64,000 nt of DNA from Hymenobacter caeli (GCF_013294115.1 NZ_JABSNP010000016.1:1-64000); one strand, 5' to 3'. Counted from the first letter of the stretch, positions 40,901 through 50,570 are shown. Program-made: numbers and translations. The notes: generated from the sequence alone by a model not told the origin.

Positions 40901-40908
40901 CAAAGGTA
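40901..40908 (-). promoter_or_regulatory. -7 box TACCTTTG upstream of the tRNA-like gene
   Basis: On the minus strand TACCTTTG matches the consensus and lies 36 bases upstream of the 5' end of the tRNA-like gene, supporting its transcription. Confidence 0.5.
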
Positions 40909-41016
40909 AAAACTTTTTCACGCAGTTCTGGTAACAAAAATGTAAGAAAAACTGTACAACAAACAATTGTTAGTTTTTAAACACCTTATAAACAATAAAA
41001 TAGGGTTAATTAATTT

Positions 41017-42951
41017 TTAATTTTGCTTATCGGTTTGCGAATTATTTGCAGCTGAAGACGGGGTAATTAGTGAGCCCGTAACTGAAACAGGTGAGGCCCC
41101 GGGGCCCAGCTGCTGCTGGGCCAGCAAGCCGATGAGGGCCTCCACGAGCCCGCCGCCCGCGCCGGCCCCGCCGCCGTTGGCCTGCACTTCGGGCACGATT
41201 TTTACCCGGTTGTCGCCGATGATCTGCATCAGCTGCAGGCCCGTGTACTCGCGGGTGCCCAGGCTCTGCACGCCCGCGCGGTAGGCCTCGGCCTTGGCGT
41301 TGCCGATGGCGCGGATGGCCTCGGCCTCGCCCACGCCGCGCAGGCGGGTGGCTTCGGAGTCGGCAATGGCGCGGAGGCGGGTGCTTTCGGCTTCGCCGCC
41401 GGCCCGCAGCTTGGCAGCTTCGGCCTCGCCGCGCACCTTTTTCACCTGGGCGTTGGCTTGCAGCTCGGCAATGTTTACGCCTTGCTCGCTTTGCACCAAT
41501 GAGTTCTGGATGTCGGCGATGCTGGTTTCGCGCACCAGCTGCTGGCGCTGGGTCTGGGCGGCCTGCTGCACCTCGTAGGTTTTGCGCTGCTCCTCGGCCA
41601 GCTTGCGGTCGGTTTGGGTGGTCATGAGCTGGGCGGGGGGCACGATGTCGCCGATGAGCGTATCGACGGCCTGCACGTTGTAGTCGAGCAGGGCCGCGCG
41701 GATGAACGCGGCCGCCTCGCGCTGCCGCTCGGCGCGGTTCGTGAGGTAGTCGAGCACCGTGTATTCCTGGCTGGAGTTGCGGAAGTAGTTGCCCACGATG
41801 GGTTCCAGCACGTGGTCCACCAGGTTTTGCATCGAGCCCACGCGCGAGATGACGCGCGGCGCGTCGAGGGCCCCCACGTGGATAATCTGGGCCACGTCGA
41901 GGTTGAAGGAGAAGCCGTCGCGCGAGCGCACCGTGATGCTGCTCAGCGAGTCGTCGTAGTGGTGGGCCTCGGTGCGGTTGGCCCAGTTGAGCACGATGTT
42001 GGTGGTCGGAATCAGCTCCACCTTCATAATCTGGGTGTTGAGGGGCTGGCGGCCGGGGTAGAGCGGGACGGCCCAGATGCCCTTGTGGCCCACGTCCACG
42101 AGGTTGCCGTGGGTAAACTCTGCCCCGCTTACGTCCACGGCCGGCCGGCCCACGAAGGAAATGACCACCCCCACGTGGCCAATGGGAATCTCGGTCATGG
42201 GCACCTGCTGCACCCGGCAAAACCAGGGGTTCAGGTTCCAGGAGCCGCTCAGCAGTACTTGTTCCTGCAGGCCGCGGCGGCCCCCGGCGGCCAAAAAGGC
42301 CTGCGCGTCCTGAAAATTGTCGTGGGTAGGAATCACGGGGCCCGCGATTTCGCCCGGCTCAATCGGTACGCCGTCGAGGGTCGTTACGATGCCCACCGCC
42401 TCGGGGGCCACGCGGTAGATGAACAGCTCCTCGGGCCGCATGCCCATCGTGCCCGCGTTGCGCTGAGTGATGACCGTGAACAGGGCCGTGTTGATGCGGT
42501 AGGTGCCGGCGGTAATCAGGCCCAGCTGCCGGCCCTTCTCGCCGCCTTTGGTGAGGAAGGCCCGGCCGTCCTGGTAGTTGTCGCAGTCCACGACCCGGGC
42601 CAGGATGTGGCTCGGCGGGATGGGCACGCCGGCGTTGGCCACCACCAGCCCGATTTCGCCCTGCGGCACCACCACCACAAGCTCTTTGGTGACGGCGTAC
42701 TGCCAGGGCCACAGGAAGAAGTGCCAGCCCGGGGCCAGCGTGTCGGCCTGGTAGCCGGCCTCGCCCTCGAGGGCGATGAGGCGGCCGGCGGCGAGGCTGG
42801 TGCGGGCAAATTTCTTGGCCACCACGCCCACCTCCAATTCGCCAATCACGACGAGGCCCAGCAGCGACTTGGCCAGCACCAGCAATATTAGCAGGCCGAT
42901 GAGGCCCCCGACCACGGTAAAGGCCAGGGGAACGGTAACTTGTAATAGCAT
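41017..42951 (-). CDS. SPFH/flotillin-like membrane protein
   Basis: A 644-aa protein with an N-terminal membrane helix (about residues 6-30). A long SPFH-type region follows (about 40-400), including two segments that look alike (GVPIPPSHILARVVDC...NYQDGRAFL and GVPIEPGEIAGPVIP...NFQDAQAFL). A coiled coil rich in Glu, Ala and Arg (about 440-580) carries E-A-E/A-K heptads of flotillin type, then a Gly-rich C-terminus. It likely oligomerises into a membrane scaffold. The start at 42951 is chosen because a purine-rich Shine-Dalgarno-like CTCCTT/GGAG stretch precedes it and the upstream extension is not conserved-looking. Confidence 0.85.
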   Translation of the reverse strand: MLLQVTVPLAFTVVGGLIGLLILLVLAKSLLGLVVIGELEVGVVAKKFARTSLAAGRLIALEGEAGYQADTLAPGWHFFLWPWQYAVTKELVVVVPQGEIGLVVANAGVPIPPSHILARVVDCDNYQDGRAFLTKGGEKGRQLGLITAGTYRINTALFTVITQRNAGTMGMRPEELFIYRVAPEAVGIVTTLDGVPIEPGEIAGPVIPTHDNFQDAQAFLAAGGRRGLQEQVLLSGSWNLNPWFCRVQQVPMTEIPIGHVGVVISFVGRPAVDVSGAEFTHGNLVDVGHKGIWAVPLYPGRQPLNTQIMKVELIPTTNIVLNWANRTEAHHYDDSLSSITVRSRDGFSFNLDVAQIIHVGALDAPRVISRVGSMQNLVDHVLEPIVGNYFRNSSQEYTVLDYLTNRAERQREAAAFIRAALLDYNVQAVDTLIGDIVPPAQLMTTQTDRKLAEEQRKTYEVQQAAQTQRQQLVRETSIADIQNSLVQSEQGVNIAELQANAQVKKVRGEAEAAKLRAGGEAESTRLRAIADSEATRLRGVGEAEAIRAIGNAKAEAYRAGVQSLGTREYTGLQLMQIIGDNRVKIVPEVQANGGGAGAGGGLVEALIGLLAQQQLGPGASPVSVTGSLITPSSAANNSQTDKQN

Positions 42952-43032
42952 CGCAAGGAGTAGGAAAGGAAGGAATTGGGCCGCAAGGTAAGCGCGGTTC
43001 TCAGAGCCGGGCGCGGCCAGGGGGCAACCACA

Positions 43033-43064
43033 AAAAAAGGCCTTTCCCACAGGGGAAAGGCCTT
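43033..43064 (-). terminator. Terminator of the repetitive secreted protein gene
   Basis: aaggcctttccc (43037-43048) and gggaaaggcctt (43053-43064) form a stem. On the minus strand it is followed by a run of seven T. Confidence 0.85.
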
Positions 43065-43091
43065 CTAGAAGTACCAAAAGTACTTGTCAGA

Positions 43092-43475
43092 CTACATCGT
43101 TTTTTTGGTCGTAGTCGTGGTTTTGTTGGCTTTGTAGCGCATGTCGGGCGTGCCGTCGGCCTTCATCTTGCCGGTGGTCGTGGTGCTGGTTTTGGCCATC
43201 TTGTTCTCCTTATAGCGCATGTCGGGCGTGCCGTCGGCCTTCATCTTGCCGGTGGCAGCCATTTTGGTGGAGCTGGTCGTGCCCATCATACCGGTTTTCG
43301 ACGTGGAGGTCGTCGTGGTTTTGGCCGGGGTTTGCGACATTTTGGTCGTCGTCATTTTCGACGAACTCATTGCGCCGGTGGCCGGGGCGGGCGCAGCGGG
43401 CGTAGCGGTTTGGGCATGGGCGGCCGAGCCGCCGAGCAGGCTGAGGGAGAGTAAAAAACCGAGTATGCGTTTCAT
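43092..43475 (-). CDS. Secreted protein with MKADGTPDMRYK repeats
   Basis: A 127-aa predicted periplasmic protein. The signal peptide ends near AHAQ (residue 22). A low-complexity Thr/Ser/Lys/Met-rich region follows (about 35-75). Two almost identical copies of a motif (GKMKADGTPDMRYKENK and GKMKADGTPDMRYKANK) are spaced by a short TSTTTT linker, before a final TTTTTKKTM. No cysteine is present. The repeated 'KADGTPDMRYK' unit recurs in Bacteroidota secreted proteins as far as I remember, but I do not know its role. It stands alone on the minus strand with its own terminator. Confidence 0.8.
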   Translation of the reverse strand: MKRILGFLLSLSLLGGSAAHAQTATPAAPAPATGAMSSSKMTTTKMSQTPAKTTTTSTSKTGMMGTTSSTKMAATGKMKADGTPDMRYKENKMAKTSTTTTGKMKADGTPDMRYKANKTTTTTKKTM

Positions 43476-43635
43476 AAGATGGGGGAAAGAAAAATGAGGA
43501 AAAAATGAAGATGATGTGTGCGTCCGGGCAGCTGCTCCAACGCCGGTGGAAATGTAGCACCGTGGCGTTTATTTTCCCGGCCGGTACTAAAACCAGACGC
43601 TTTTGGGCTTGGGCAAGGGCCGTGCCAAACGCCCA

Positions 43636-43666
43636 CAAAAAAGCCCGGGCCGTGGGGCCCGGGCTT
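43636..43666 (-). terminator. Terminator of trxA
   Basis: aagcccgggcc (43641-43651) and ggcccgggctt (43656-43666) form a stem, followed on the minus strand by TTTTTTG. Confidence 0.85.
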
Positions 43667-43703
43667 TGCGCGGTAATTGCACCGAAGCGAGAAAGTGCGG
43701 CGC

Positions 43704-44033
43704 TTAGGCCGTCACCTGGGCTTCGAGTTTTTGGGCGAGCACGTGCTTGGGCACGGCGCCTACTTGCTTGTCAACGATTTGGCCGTTTTTAAACACCAAC
43801 AGCGTGGGAATGCTGCGGATGCCGAACTTGGCCGAGGTCTGGGGGTTGGCGTCCACGTCAACCTTGCCCACAATGGCCTTGCCTTCGTACTCACCGGCCA
43901 GCTCTTCCACTACCGGGCCCACCATGCGGCAAGGACCGCACCATTCGGCCCAGAAATCGACCAGCACGGGCTTATCGGAGTTGATAATGGACTCGAAATT
44001 GGCATCGGTAATCTCAATTGCTTTATGTCCCAT
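43704..44033 (-). CDS. trxA: Thioredoxin
   Basis: A 109-aa thioredoxin of typical length. The active site is W31-C32-G-P-C35, with the conserved D26 (VDFWAEW) and the cis-Pro element IPTLLVF near residue 75. It keeps cytoplasmic proteins reduced and may feed electrons to DsbD (38517). It has a -7-like TACCTTGCG about 50 bases upstream. Confidence 0.96.
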   Translation of the reverse strand: MGHKAIEITDANFESIINSDKPVLVDFWAEWCGPCRMVGPVVEELAGEYEGKAIVGKVDVDANPQTSAKFGIRSIPTLLVFKNGQIVDKQVGAVPKHVLAQKLEAQVTA

Positions 44034-44194
44034 TTTAGTAAGGGTTCAGTTTAAATGGATTCTGGCGTGTACGGCCAACGGGGTCGCAAGGTAGCAGATT
44101 GGGGGCTTAACAACAGGGCTGGCATAAAGTTCAGCCGGCGCTCATGCGGCTTTGCCAACCCTCCCTTCAGCGGGTCTTCGCGGCTGGCGGGCCC

Positions 44195-47100
44195 TCAAAT
44201 CAGCTGGCAGGCGTCCATTTCCATCTCCTGCATTTTTTCGATAAACGCCTTGGGCTCAATCTGAAACTTGCGCGAGAACATGTCCACCGCCAGGTGTTCG
44301 TGGGGCTCGGCAAACTGGATTTCGAGCCGCTTGCGGCCGGGCGCGGCGGCAATGGCGGCCTCCAGCCGGTCCAGCATGGGGCTGGTCACGGTGCGCAAGT
44401 CGAGGCGCACGCGCACGCCCTTGCTCAGCTTCTCGGCCACCTCGCTCAGCGGCTGCATGTTGAGGATGCGCAGGTCCCACTGGTCCTGGGTGCCGCGGCG
44501 CAGCTCCTGCTTGAGGCGCACGAACATGGGCGGCACCTGCTCGTTGGCGTAGTTGCGCGGGTTGATGAGCGGCGCAAACCGCGTGTAGTCGTCGCGGAAC
44601 AGCGCCGGGCTGATGCTCGTCTCGTAGTCTTCGAGGGTGAAGGTGGCGAACGACTGGCCCATTTTGGTGGTTTTGAAGGCCACGTTGGTGATGAGGCCGG
44701 CCACGTTAATCTCCTTGTTCTTGTGCTTTTCCACCTGCTCCAGGCCGCAGGTGCAGTAGGCGTCCAGCTCCAGCTTGTAGCTGTCCAGGGGGTGGCCCGA
44801 AAGGTAGAAGCCCACCACTTCCTTTTCGCGGCGCAGCTGCTCGGTTTTGGTCCAGGGCTCCATCTCGTGCATCTTGGGCAGCGGCGCGGCCACCGCCCCG
44901 AAGGCCGAGGCCCCGAACAGGCTGTGCTGGCTGCTCTCCTTGGCGGCGGCGTGCTGCTGGCCCAGGCGCATGGCCTTTTCGATGAGCGGCTGGTCGCCGG
45001 CCGGCGCGTCGAGGTAGAGGCGGCGGTGCTTGCCGAAGTCGTCGAAGGCCCCGGCCTGGGCCAGGCTCTCGAAGGTTTTCTTGTTCACGGTGCGCAGGTT
45101 CACGCGCTTGGCAAAGTCGAAGATGTCGGCGTAGGGCCCCGCCTTTTCGCGCTCCTCCACCATGGTTTCCACGGCCAGCTCGCCGGCCCCTTTCACGGCG
45201 GCCATGCCGAAGCGGATTTTGCCCTCCTGGTTCACGTTGAACTTCAGCAGGCTCTCGTTCACGTCGGGCCCCAGCACGTCCACGCCCTGCTTGCGGGCCT
45301 CCTCGATGAAGAAGGTCACCTTCTTGATGTCGCCCATGTTGTTGGTGAGCACGGCGGCCATGTACTCGGCGGGGTAGTTGGCCTTCAGGTAGCCCGTCTG
45401 GTACGCCACCACCGAGTAGGCGGCACTGTGGCTCCTGTTAAAACCATATTCGGCAAACTTCTCCATTACGTCGAACACCTCCGAAGCTTTCTTGGCCGGC
45501 ACCTTGTGTAGGTCAAACGCGCCTTTCACGAATTTCTCGCGCTCCAAGGCCATTTTCTTCATGTCCTTCTTACCCATCGCGCGGCGCAAAAGGTCAGCCC
45601 CGCCCAGCGAGTAGCCCGCCATAATCTGGGCCGCCTGCATGATTTGCTCTTGGTACACGCAGTTGTGAACCAGTACGTTATTGCCCACGAAGTTGTGAAT
45701 GCCTTCAACAGTGATGTCGTATACCCGCTGCTGACCAGCCGGCTCGATGCTTACGATTTCCTCCCAGCGCACGCGCAGGTTGCGCTGGGTAGCGGGTAGC
45801 GCCAGCACGTCCGTAAGAGGGGCCACCAGCGCCGCGCTGACGCGCGGGTTGCGGGCCCGGCGGGCGGGCAGCAGGTGCTGCCGGTCGAAGCCGTGGGCCC
45901 GCATCAGGCCTTTGTCGGAACCCGGCCAGGCCCGCCGCAGCTCGGCCACGAAGGTTTCGCGGCACACCGCGTCGGTCGGGCTTGGCGTGGCAGGACCGTC
46001 GTAGGCGCGGCGTTTTTCTACGAGGTGGGGGCCCACCATGGCGTCGAAGCGGCGCAATTGGTAGGTGCTGATTTGGTAGGCTGTGGTGTCGGTCGCGTCG
46101 CCGGGGTTGCGATAGGCGGTTTCGTAGACCACTGAGCGCAGGCCGAGCCGCAGCAACAAGGTTTGCACGTCGCGGGCCAGCAGGGGCGAAATCGTTTTGT
46201 AGAAGCAGATTTTCTCGCCCACGTGCCCGTCGCAGTCCCACAGCGAGGCCACGAAATGGGCGATGCACTCTTGGCTCAGCCCAAACACGAACTCGGGTAC
46301 GAACTTCTCGCGGGAATTCAAGCCACCTTTTTGCGTCTTCAAGCCCAACGCGCGTAGCCACGTTAGCAAGGTCGTGGGCTCGTGGTAATGGGCTTTGTCG
46401 GCCACCTTCACCGACACCCGGGTTACGTCGCGTACCTGCGGGAAGGTGCTCACCGTCAGGTTTTCAAAGCTATGCACGCAGCGTGTGTACTCGGCCACCA
46501 ACGCCGGGCTCTGCGACACGAAGTCGCAACAGGCCCCCGACGTAAGCGAGCCGTCGGCCAGCAGGTAGGCCAGGGTGCGGAGCTTGCTCAGGTCGTAGTC
46601 GGCCTCGTTTCCCACGTCCAGTCTTCGGGGCGTGGCGATAAAGCTGCCCACGCCGAGCCGCTGAATCTCTTGCCAGCCGCTTTCAGTCAGCACCTGGTGG
46701 TCGGGCGTCATGGTCACGCAAGAGCCGTCGCGTAGGCGCACCCGCACCACGTCGCGCACGCCGTTGTCGAAAAAGTGCGTTACCGGGGCCACCGCCGGGC
46801 GCAGGTCGGTATCCACGCCCTGCACTCGGAAGCTGCCCACGCGCCCGGCCAACTGGTCAATCCGCACCCGGGCCCCGGTATCAGCGTCGTGCACCAGCGT
46901 GTCGCCCGTCACGCAAATACCCTGGGAATTTTTCAATATCGGCTCCAGCAGCTCGTGCGGGTACTCAATCGGCTCGCGGCCGTGCTTGCGGTTGATGAAG
47001 TTGGGGATGAACTGCATGGGGCCCGGGCGGTACAGGGCGTTCATGGCAATCAGGTCCTCGATGTTGGTGGGCTTCAGGTCTTTGAGGTGCTGGCGCATGC

Positions 47101-49132
47101 CCTCGGACTCGAACTGGAACGTGCCAATCGTGTCGCCGCGCTGGTACAGGGCGTAGGTTTTCTCATCGTCGAGCGGAATCTCGTCGATGTCGATTTTCAC
47201 GCCGTGGTTGCGCTCAATCAGGCGCATGGCGTCCACGATGATGGTCAGGGTTTTGAGGCCCAGAAAGTCCATCTTCAGCATCCCGGCGCTCTCAATTACC
47301 TTGCCGTCGAACTGCGTCACGAGCAGGTCCGAGTCCTTCGAGGTCGAGACCGGGATGTACTTCGTGATGTCGTCGGGGGCGATGATGACGCCCGCCGCGT
47401 GGATGCCCGTGTTGCGCACCGAGCCTTCGAGCTGCACCGCTAGCCGCAGAATCTGGCCCTTGAGGTTGTCGGGGTGCTCGTCGCGCCGGATCATGTCCAG
47501 CTCCATGTTCTCGGCGAAGGCCTTGGCCAGGGTGGTGCCCACCTGCTCGGGCACCATTTTGGTGAGGTCGTTGGTCTGGGGCAGGGGCAGCTCCATGGCC
47601 CGGGCCACGTCCTTGATGGAGCTTTTGGCCGCCATCGTGCCGAAGGTGATGATTTGAGCTACCTGGGTTTTGCCATATTTCTGCACCACGTAATCGATGA
47701 CCTTCTGGCGGTTCACGTCGTCGAAGTCGATGTCGATGTCGGGCATCGACACGCGCTCCGGGTTCAGGAAGCGCTCGAACAGCAGCGAGTACTTAATCGG
47801 GTCGATGTTGGTGATGCCCACGCAGTAGGCCACCGCCGAGCCCGCCGCCGAGCCCCGCCCGGGGCCCACCGCCACGCCCACCGAGCGGCCGTGGTTGATA
47901 AAGTCCTGGGTGATAAGGAAGTAGCCCGCAAACCCCATCGTCTGGATGATGCGCAGCTCGTAGTTCAGGCGCTCCTCCACCTCGGCCGTGCGCTCGGAGT
48001 AGCGCGGCTTGGGGCCCTCAAAGGCGCCCTTGAAGGTGAGGTCGCGCAGGAAGTCGTCGGCGTTGGCGAACTGCGCGGGCAGCGGGAAGTTGGGGAGCAG
48101 GATGTCGCGCGCCAGCTTGGGCGGCGTGATTTTGTCCACAATCTCGTTCGTGTTGTCCACGCTCTCCGGCACGTCGGCGAACAGCGCGTTCATCTCCGCC
48201 TGCTTCTTGAAGTAGAACTGGTCGTTGGCGAAGCCGAAGCGGGTGTGCGGCTTGGGCTTCTGCAGCTCCTCGTCGATGCGGCGCAGCTGCTTCTGGGCCC
48301 GCTCGTCGCGGCCGTGGTTCTGGCGCAGGTTGTCGAGCAGGTCGTAGCGCACCGTGCCGTCGGAGGTGAGCAGGGTGTAGTAGTTGGTGCGAATGTCGCC
48401 GACCGGGATGCTGTGCTCCTCGCCGGTGTTCACGCACAGCAGCAGGTCGTGGGCCGCGAAATCGGTCTGGTCCACGTAGTGCGAGTCGTTGGTGCAGATG
48501 ACCTTAACGCCGTGCTTGTGGGCCAGGCGCAGCAGCACCTGGTTCACGTCTTCCTGGCTTTTGCCGGTGCCGTCGAAGTTCATCAGCCCGTGCCGCTGGA
48601 TTTCGATGTAGTAGTCGTCGCCGAACATATTCAGCCACCACTTCAGCTTTTCCTCGGCTTCGGTTTCGGAGCGGAACAGGATGGTTTGCGGAATTTCGGC
48701 CCCGATGCAGCAGCTGGTGGCAATGAGCCCCTCGTGGTACTGCTCCAGCAATTCTTTGTCGATGCGCGGGAATTTCGAGTACGAGCCCTCGATGAAGCTC
48801 AGCGAGCACAGCTTGCTCAGGTTGTGGTAGCCGGCCTGGTCTTTGGCCAGCAGCAGCTGGTGGTGGCGCACGTCCCGCTCGCCCTTCTCGCGGCTGAAGG
48901 CTTTCTTGTGGCGGTCTTCGACCAAGTAAAACTCGCAGCCCACGATGGGCTTCACGTTGTACTTGTTGGCCTCGGCCACGAAGTTGAAGGCCCCGAACAT
49001 GTTGCCGTGGTCGGTGAGGGCCACGGCGGGCATGCCGTCGGCCTGGGCCTTTTTCATCAGGGCCCCGATGCTGGCCTGGCCGTCGAGCAGCGAGTATTGG
49101 GTGTGGCTGTGGAGGTGCGAGAAAACGGGCAT
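44195..49132 (-). CDS. dnaE: DNA polymerase III alpha subunit containing an intein
   Basis: The 1645-aa reading frame encodes the replicative DNA polymerase with an in-frame intein (residues 740-1157). The mature DnaE would be about 1227 aa. It starts with the PHP domain (HLHSHTQYSLLDG) and has the catalytic Asp pair in PDIDIDFDD. The fingers follow the intein (VYQEQIMQAAQIMAGYSLGGADLL). A C-terminal tail carries the OB-fold (LITNVAFKTTKMGQSFATFTLED). Without the intein the surroundings read ...QGI-CVYQEQ..., normal for this site. The ATG at 49132 fits the family start (MPVFSHLH); the longer upstream frame overlaps the divergent promoter region and is rejected. Confidence 0.95.
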   Translation of the reverse strand: MPVFSHLHSHTQYSLLDGQASIGALMKKAQADGMPAVALTDHGNMFGAFNFVAEANKYNVKPIVGCEFYLVEDRHKKAFSREKGERDVRHHQLLLAKDQAGYHNLSKLCSLSFIEGSYSKFPRIDKELLEQYHEGLIATSCCIGAEIPQTILFRSETEAEEKLKWWLNMFGDDYYIEIQRHGLMNFDGTGKSQEDVNQVLLRLAHKHGVKVICTNDSHYVDQTDFAAHDLLLCVNTGEEHSIPVGDIRTNYYTLLTSDGTVRYDLLDNLRQNHGRDERAQKQLRRIDEELQKPKPHTRFGFANDQFYFKKQAEMNALFADVPESVDNTNEIVDKITPPKLARDILLPNFPLPAQFANADDFLRDLTFKGAFEGPKPRYSERTAEVEERLNYELRIIQTMGFAGYFLITQDFINHGRSVGVAVGPGRGSAAGSAVAYCVGITNIDPIKYSLLFERFLNPERVSMPDIDIDFDDVNRQKVIDYVVQKYGKTQVAQIITFGTMAAKSSIKDVARAMELPLPQTNDLTKMVPEQVGTTLAKAFAENMELDMIRRDEHPDNLKGQILRLAVQLEGSVRNTGIHAAGVIIAPDDITKYIPVSTSKDSDLLVTQFDGKVIESAGMLKMDFLGLKTLTIIVDAMRLIERNHGVKIDIDEIPLDDEKTYALYQRGDTIGTFQFESEGMRQHLKDLKPTNIEDLIAMNALYRPGPMQFIPNFINRKHGREPIEYPHELLEPILKNSQGICVTGDTLVHDADTGARVRIDQLAGRVGSFRVQGVDTDLRPAVAPVTHFFDNGVRDVVRVRLRDGSCVTMTPDHQVLTESGWQEIQRLGVGSFIATPRRLDVGNEADYDLSKLRTLAYLLADGSLTSGACCDFVSQSPALVAEYTRCVHSFENLTVSTFPQVRDVTRVSVKVADKAHYHEPTTLLTWLRALGLKTQKGGLNSREKFVPEFVFGLSQECIAHFVASLWDCDGHVGEKICFYKTISPLLARDVQTLLLRLGLRSVVYETAYRNPGDATDTTAYQISTYQLRRFDAMVGPHLVEKRRAYDGPATPSPTDAVCRETFVAELRRAWPGSDKGLMRAHGFDRQHLLPARRARNPRVSAALVAPLTDVLALPATQRNLRVRWEEIVSIEPAGQQRVYDITVEGIHNFVGNNVLVHNCVYQEQIMQAAQIMAGYSLGGADLLRRAMGKKDMKKMALEREKFVKGAFDLHKVPAKKASEVFDVMEKFAEYGFNRSHSAAYSVVAYQTGYLKANYPAEYMAAVLTNNMGDIKKVTFFIEEARKQGVDVLGPDVNESLLKFNVNQEGKIRFGMAAVKGAGELAVETMVEEREKAGPYADIFDFAKRVNLRTVNKKTFESLAQAGAFDDFGKHRRLYLDAPAGDQPLIEKAMRLGQQHAAAKESSQHSLFGASAFGAVAAPLPKMHEMEPWTKTEQLRREKEVVGFYLSGHPLDSYKLELDAYCTCGLEQVEKHKNKEINVAGLITNVAFKTTKMGQSFATFTLEDYETSISPALFRDDYTRFAPLINPRNYANEQVPPMFVRLKQELRRGTQDQWDLRILNMQPLSEVAEKLSKGVRVRLDLRTVTSPMLDRLEAAIAAAPGRKRLEIQFAEPHEHLAVDMFSRKFQIEPKAFIEKMQEMEMDACQLI
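45662..46915 (-). mobile_element. DnaE intein with LAGLIDADG-type homing endonuclease
   Basis: A 418-aa protein-splicing element inserted between the G-I and C-V-Y-Q-E-Q residues of DnaE. Block A begins with Cys1 (CVTGDTLV). Block B has TPDHQVL. The endonuclease motifs are LAYLLADGS (DOD block C) and SLWDCDGH (block E). Block F contains YDITVEGIHNFVGNN and block G ends V-H-N followed by Cys+1. All splice residues are intact, so it should be active. At 418 aa it is a full-length intein with the endonuclease. Confidence 0.93.
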
Positions 49133-49508
49133 GGCGGCGGGCGAAGCAAAACGAGGGGTATGGGTAAAGATAAGGCCGGGGCCCCCGGGATGGTTCGCCC
49201 GGCGGGCTCGGCCCGGGGCCCCCGAAAACTGGCGCGCCCGCCAGCCGATTGATAATTTGAAAGTTGCGCCGCCGGGCCCGCCGTTTGAACTAGTCCCGCC
49301 GTTTGAACTAGTCCCGCCGTTTGAACTAGTTTTGTACGGTTGGGTTGTAACAGGAATACTTAGGCATCCCAATAAATACGTAGGCGCGCCGTTGGTCCTG
49401 GGCCCGGCGCTCATTTCCTCCTTGCCTCCTTTGGGTCTAGTCGCCTGTGGGTTCGTACCCATCGGCCGTCCGGCGCGCCAGGTAGCGAAAAAAGGCACAT
49501 TTCGCTCT
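49133..49508. promoter_or_regulatory. 376-bp divergent region between dnaE and desaturase, with 18-bp tandem repeats
   Basis: Three tandem copies of an 18-base unit (gccgtttgaactagtccc) lie at 49281-49334; each contains the palindrome actagt. The third copy ends tttgaactagttttgtacgg, which could provide a promoter. Three ggcgcgcc sites (about 49232, 49384 and 49470) flank the repeats. No other gene is seen here. Confidence 0.6.
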
Positions 49509-50570
49509 ATGAAAGACCTCGCTGCTTCCACCGACCCGGGCTACGCTCCCATTGCCGCCCCGTCGGGGTTCCACCAGTTTGCGCGGCGCTACGTGCAGGA
49601 CGAGCGCGACCTGCCTTTTGTACACCTGCTGCTGCAAATTACGGCCACGATGCTACCGCTGGCGGCGCTGTTGTTCGTGCCCGCCGTGCGGGGCGCGGCG
49701 TGGTGGGGCGCGGCGGGGCTGTTTTTTGCGCTGGGCACGTTCTACTTCAAGGGGCCCTTCGGGCTGATGATGCACTGCACCACGCACCGGCCCCTGTTCA
49801 AGAAAACGCACGGGTGGCTGAACAAGTACGCACCCTGGGTGGTGGGGCCCCTGTTTGGCCTCACGCCGGAAACGTACTTCACCCACCACATGGGCATGCA
49901 CCACCCGGAAAACAACCTGCCCGACGACGAAAGCTCGACCATGTTTTACCAGCGTGACTCGGCGCGGGGCTTTTTGCGCTACCTGGCCGATTTCCTGGTG
50001 ATGGGCCTGCCGCGCCTGGGGGCCTACCTGCGCCGCACCCGCAAGCGCACCCTGCACCGCCAGCTGCTGCGCGGCGAGGTGGCCTACGTGGCGGCCGTGG
50101 CGGCGCTGGCCTGCGTGAACCTGCCGGCCACGCTGGCCGTGTTCGTGGTGCCGGTGCTCGTCACGCGCTCGGTGATGATGCTCGGCAACTGGAGCCAGCA
50201 CGCCTTCATCGACGCCAACGCGCCCGATAACTGCTACACCAACAGCGTGACGTGCATCAACACGGCCTACAACCACAAGTGCTGGAACGACGGCTACCAC
50301 ATCAGCCACCACCTGCGCCCCGGCCTGCACTGGACCGACCACCCCGCCAACTTCCGCCAGGACGTGGACAAGTACGCCGCCCACGACGCCGTGGTGTTCG
50401 ACGGCATCCACTACCTGCACATCTTCGCCTTCCTCATGCTGAAGCGCTACGACCTGCTGGCCCGGAACTTCGTGAACCTGGGCGGCCGCTACGGCTCCGA
50501 CGCCGACGTGGTGGCCCTGCTGCGCCGCCGCACCCGCCGCATTGCCCGGCCGGTGCTGGTGGCGGCGTAG
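49509..50570 (+). CDS. Fatty-acid desaturase, membrane di-iron type
   Basis: A 353-aa integral membrane desaturase. The three histidine boxes are H89-x3-H93 (HCTTH), H126-H127...H131-H132 (in THHMGMHHPE) and a third box HISHH near residue 264. Membrane segments are at about residues 40-60, 65-85, 165-180 and 190-215. It likely introduces double bonds into membrane lipids and helps to adjust fluidity. It is transcribed alone from the divergent dnaE region and ends at the stem 50597-50639. The exact position of desaturation is not predictable. Confidence 0.88.
   Translation: MKDLAASTDPGYAPIAAPSGFHQFARRYVQDERDLPFVHLLLQITATMLPLAALLFVPAVRGAAWWGAAGLFFALGTFYFKGPFGLMMHCTTHRPLFKKTHGWLNKYAPWVVGPLFGLTPETYFTHHMGMHHPENNLPDDESSTMFYQRDSARGFLRYLADFLVMGLPRLGAYLRRTRKRTLHRQLLRGEVAYVAAVAALACVNLPATLAVFVVPVLVTRSVMMLGNWSQHAFIDANAPDNCYTNSVTCINTAYNHKCWNDGYHISHHLRPGLHWTDHPANFRQDVDKYAAHDAVVFDGIHYLHIFAFLMLKRYDLLARNFVNLGGRYGSDADVVALLRRRTRRIARPVLVAA

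Noticed and set aside
44144..49252. Long plus-strand frames opposite dnaE (44144-45511 and 47474-49252)
   Set aside because: Shadow frames in GC-rich DNA; the minus strand encodes an intact polymerase with intein.
49281..49334. Tandem 18-bp repeats as a CRISPR array
   Set aside because: The units are directly adjacent without spacers, only three copies exist and no cas gene is near.
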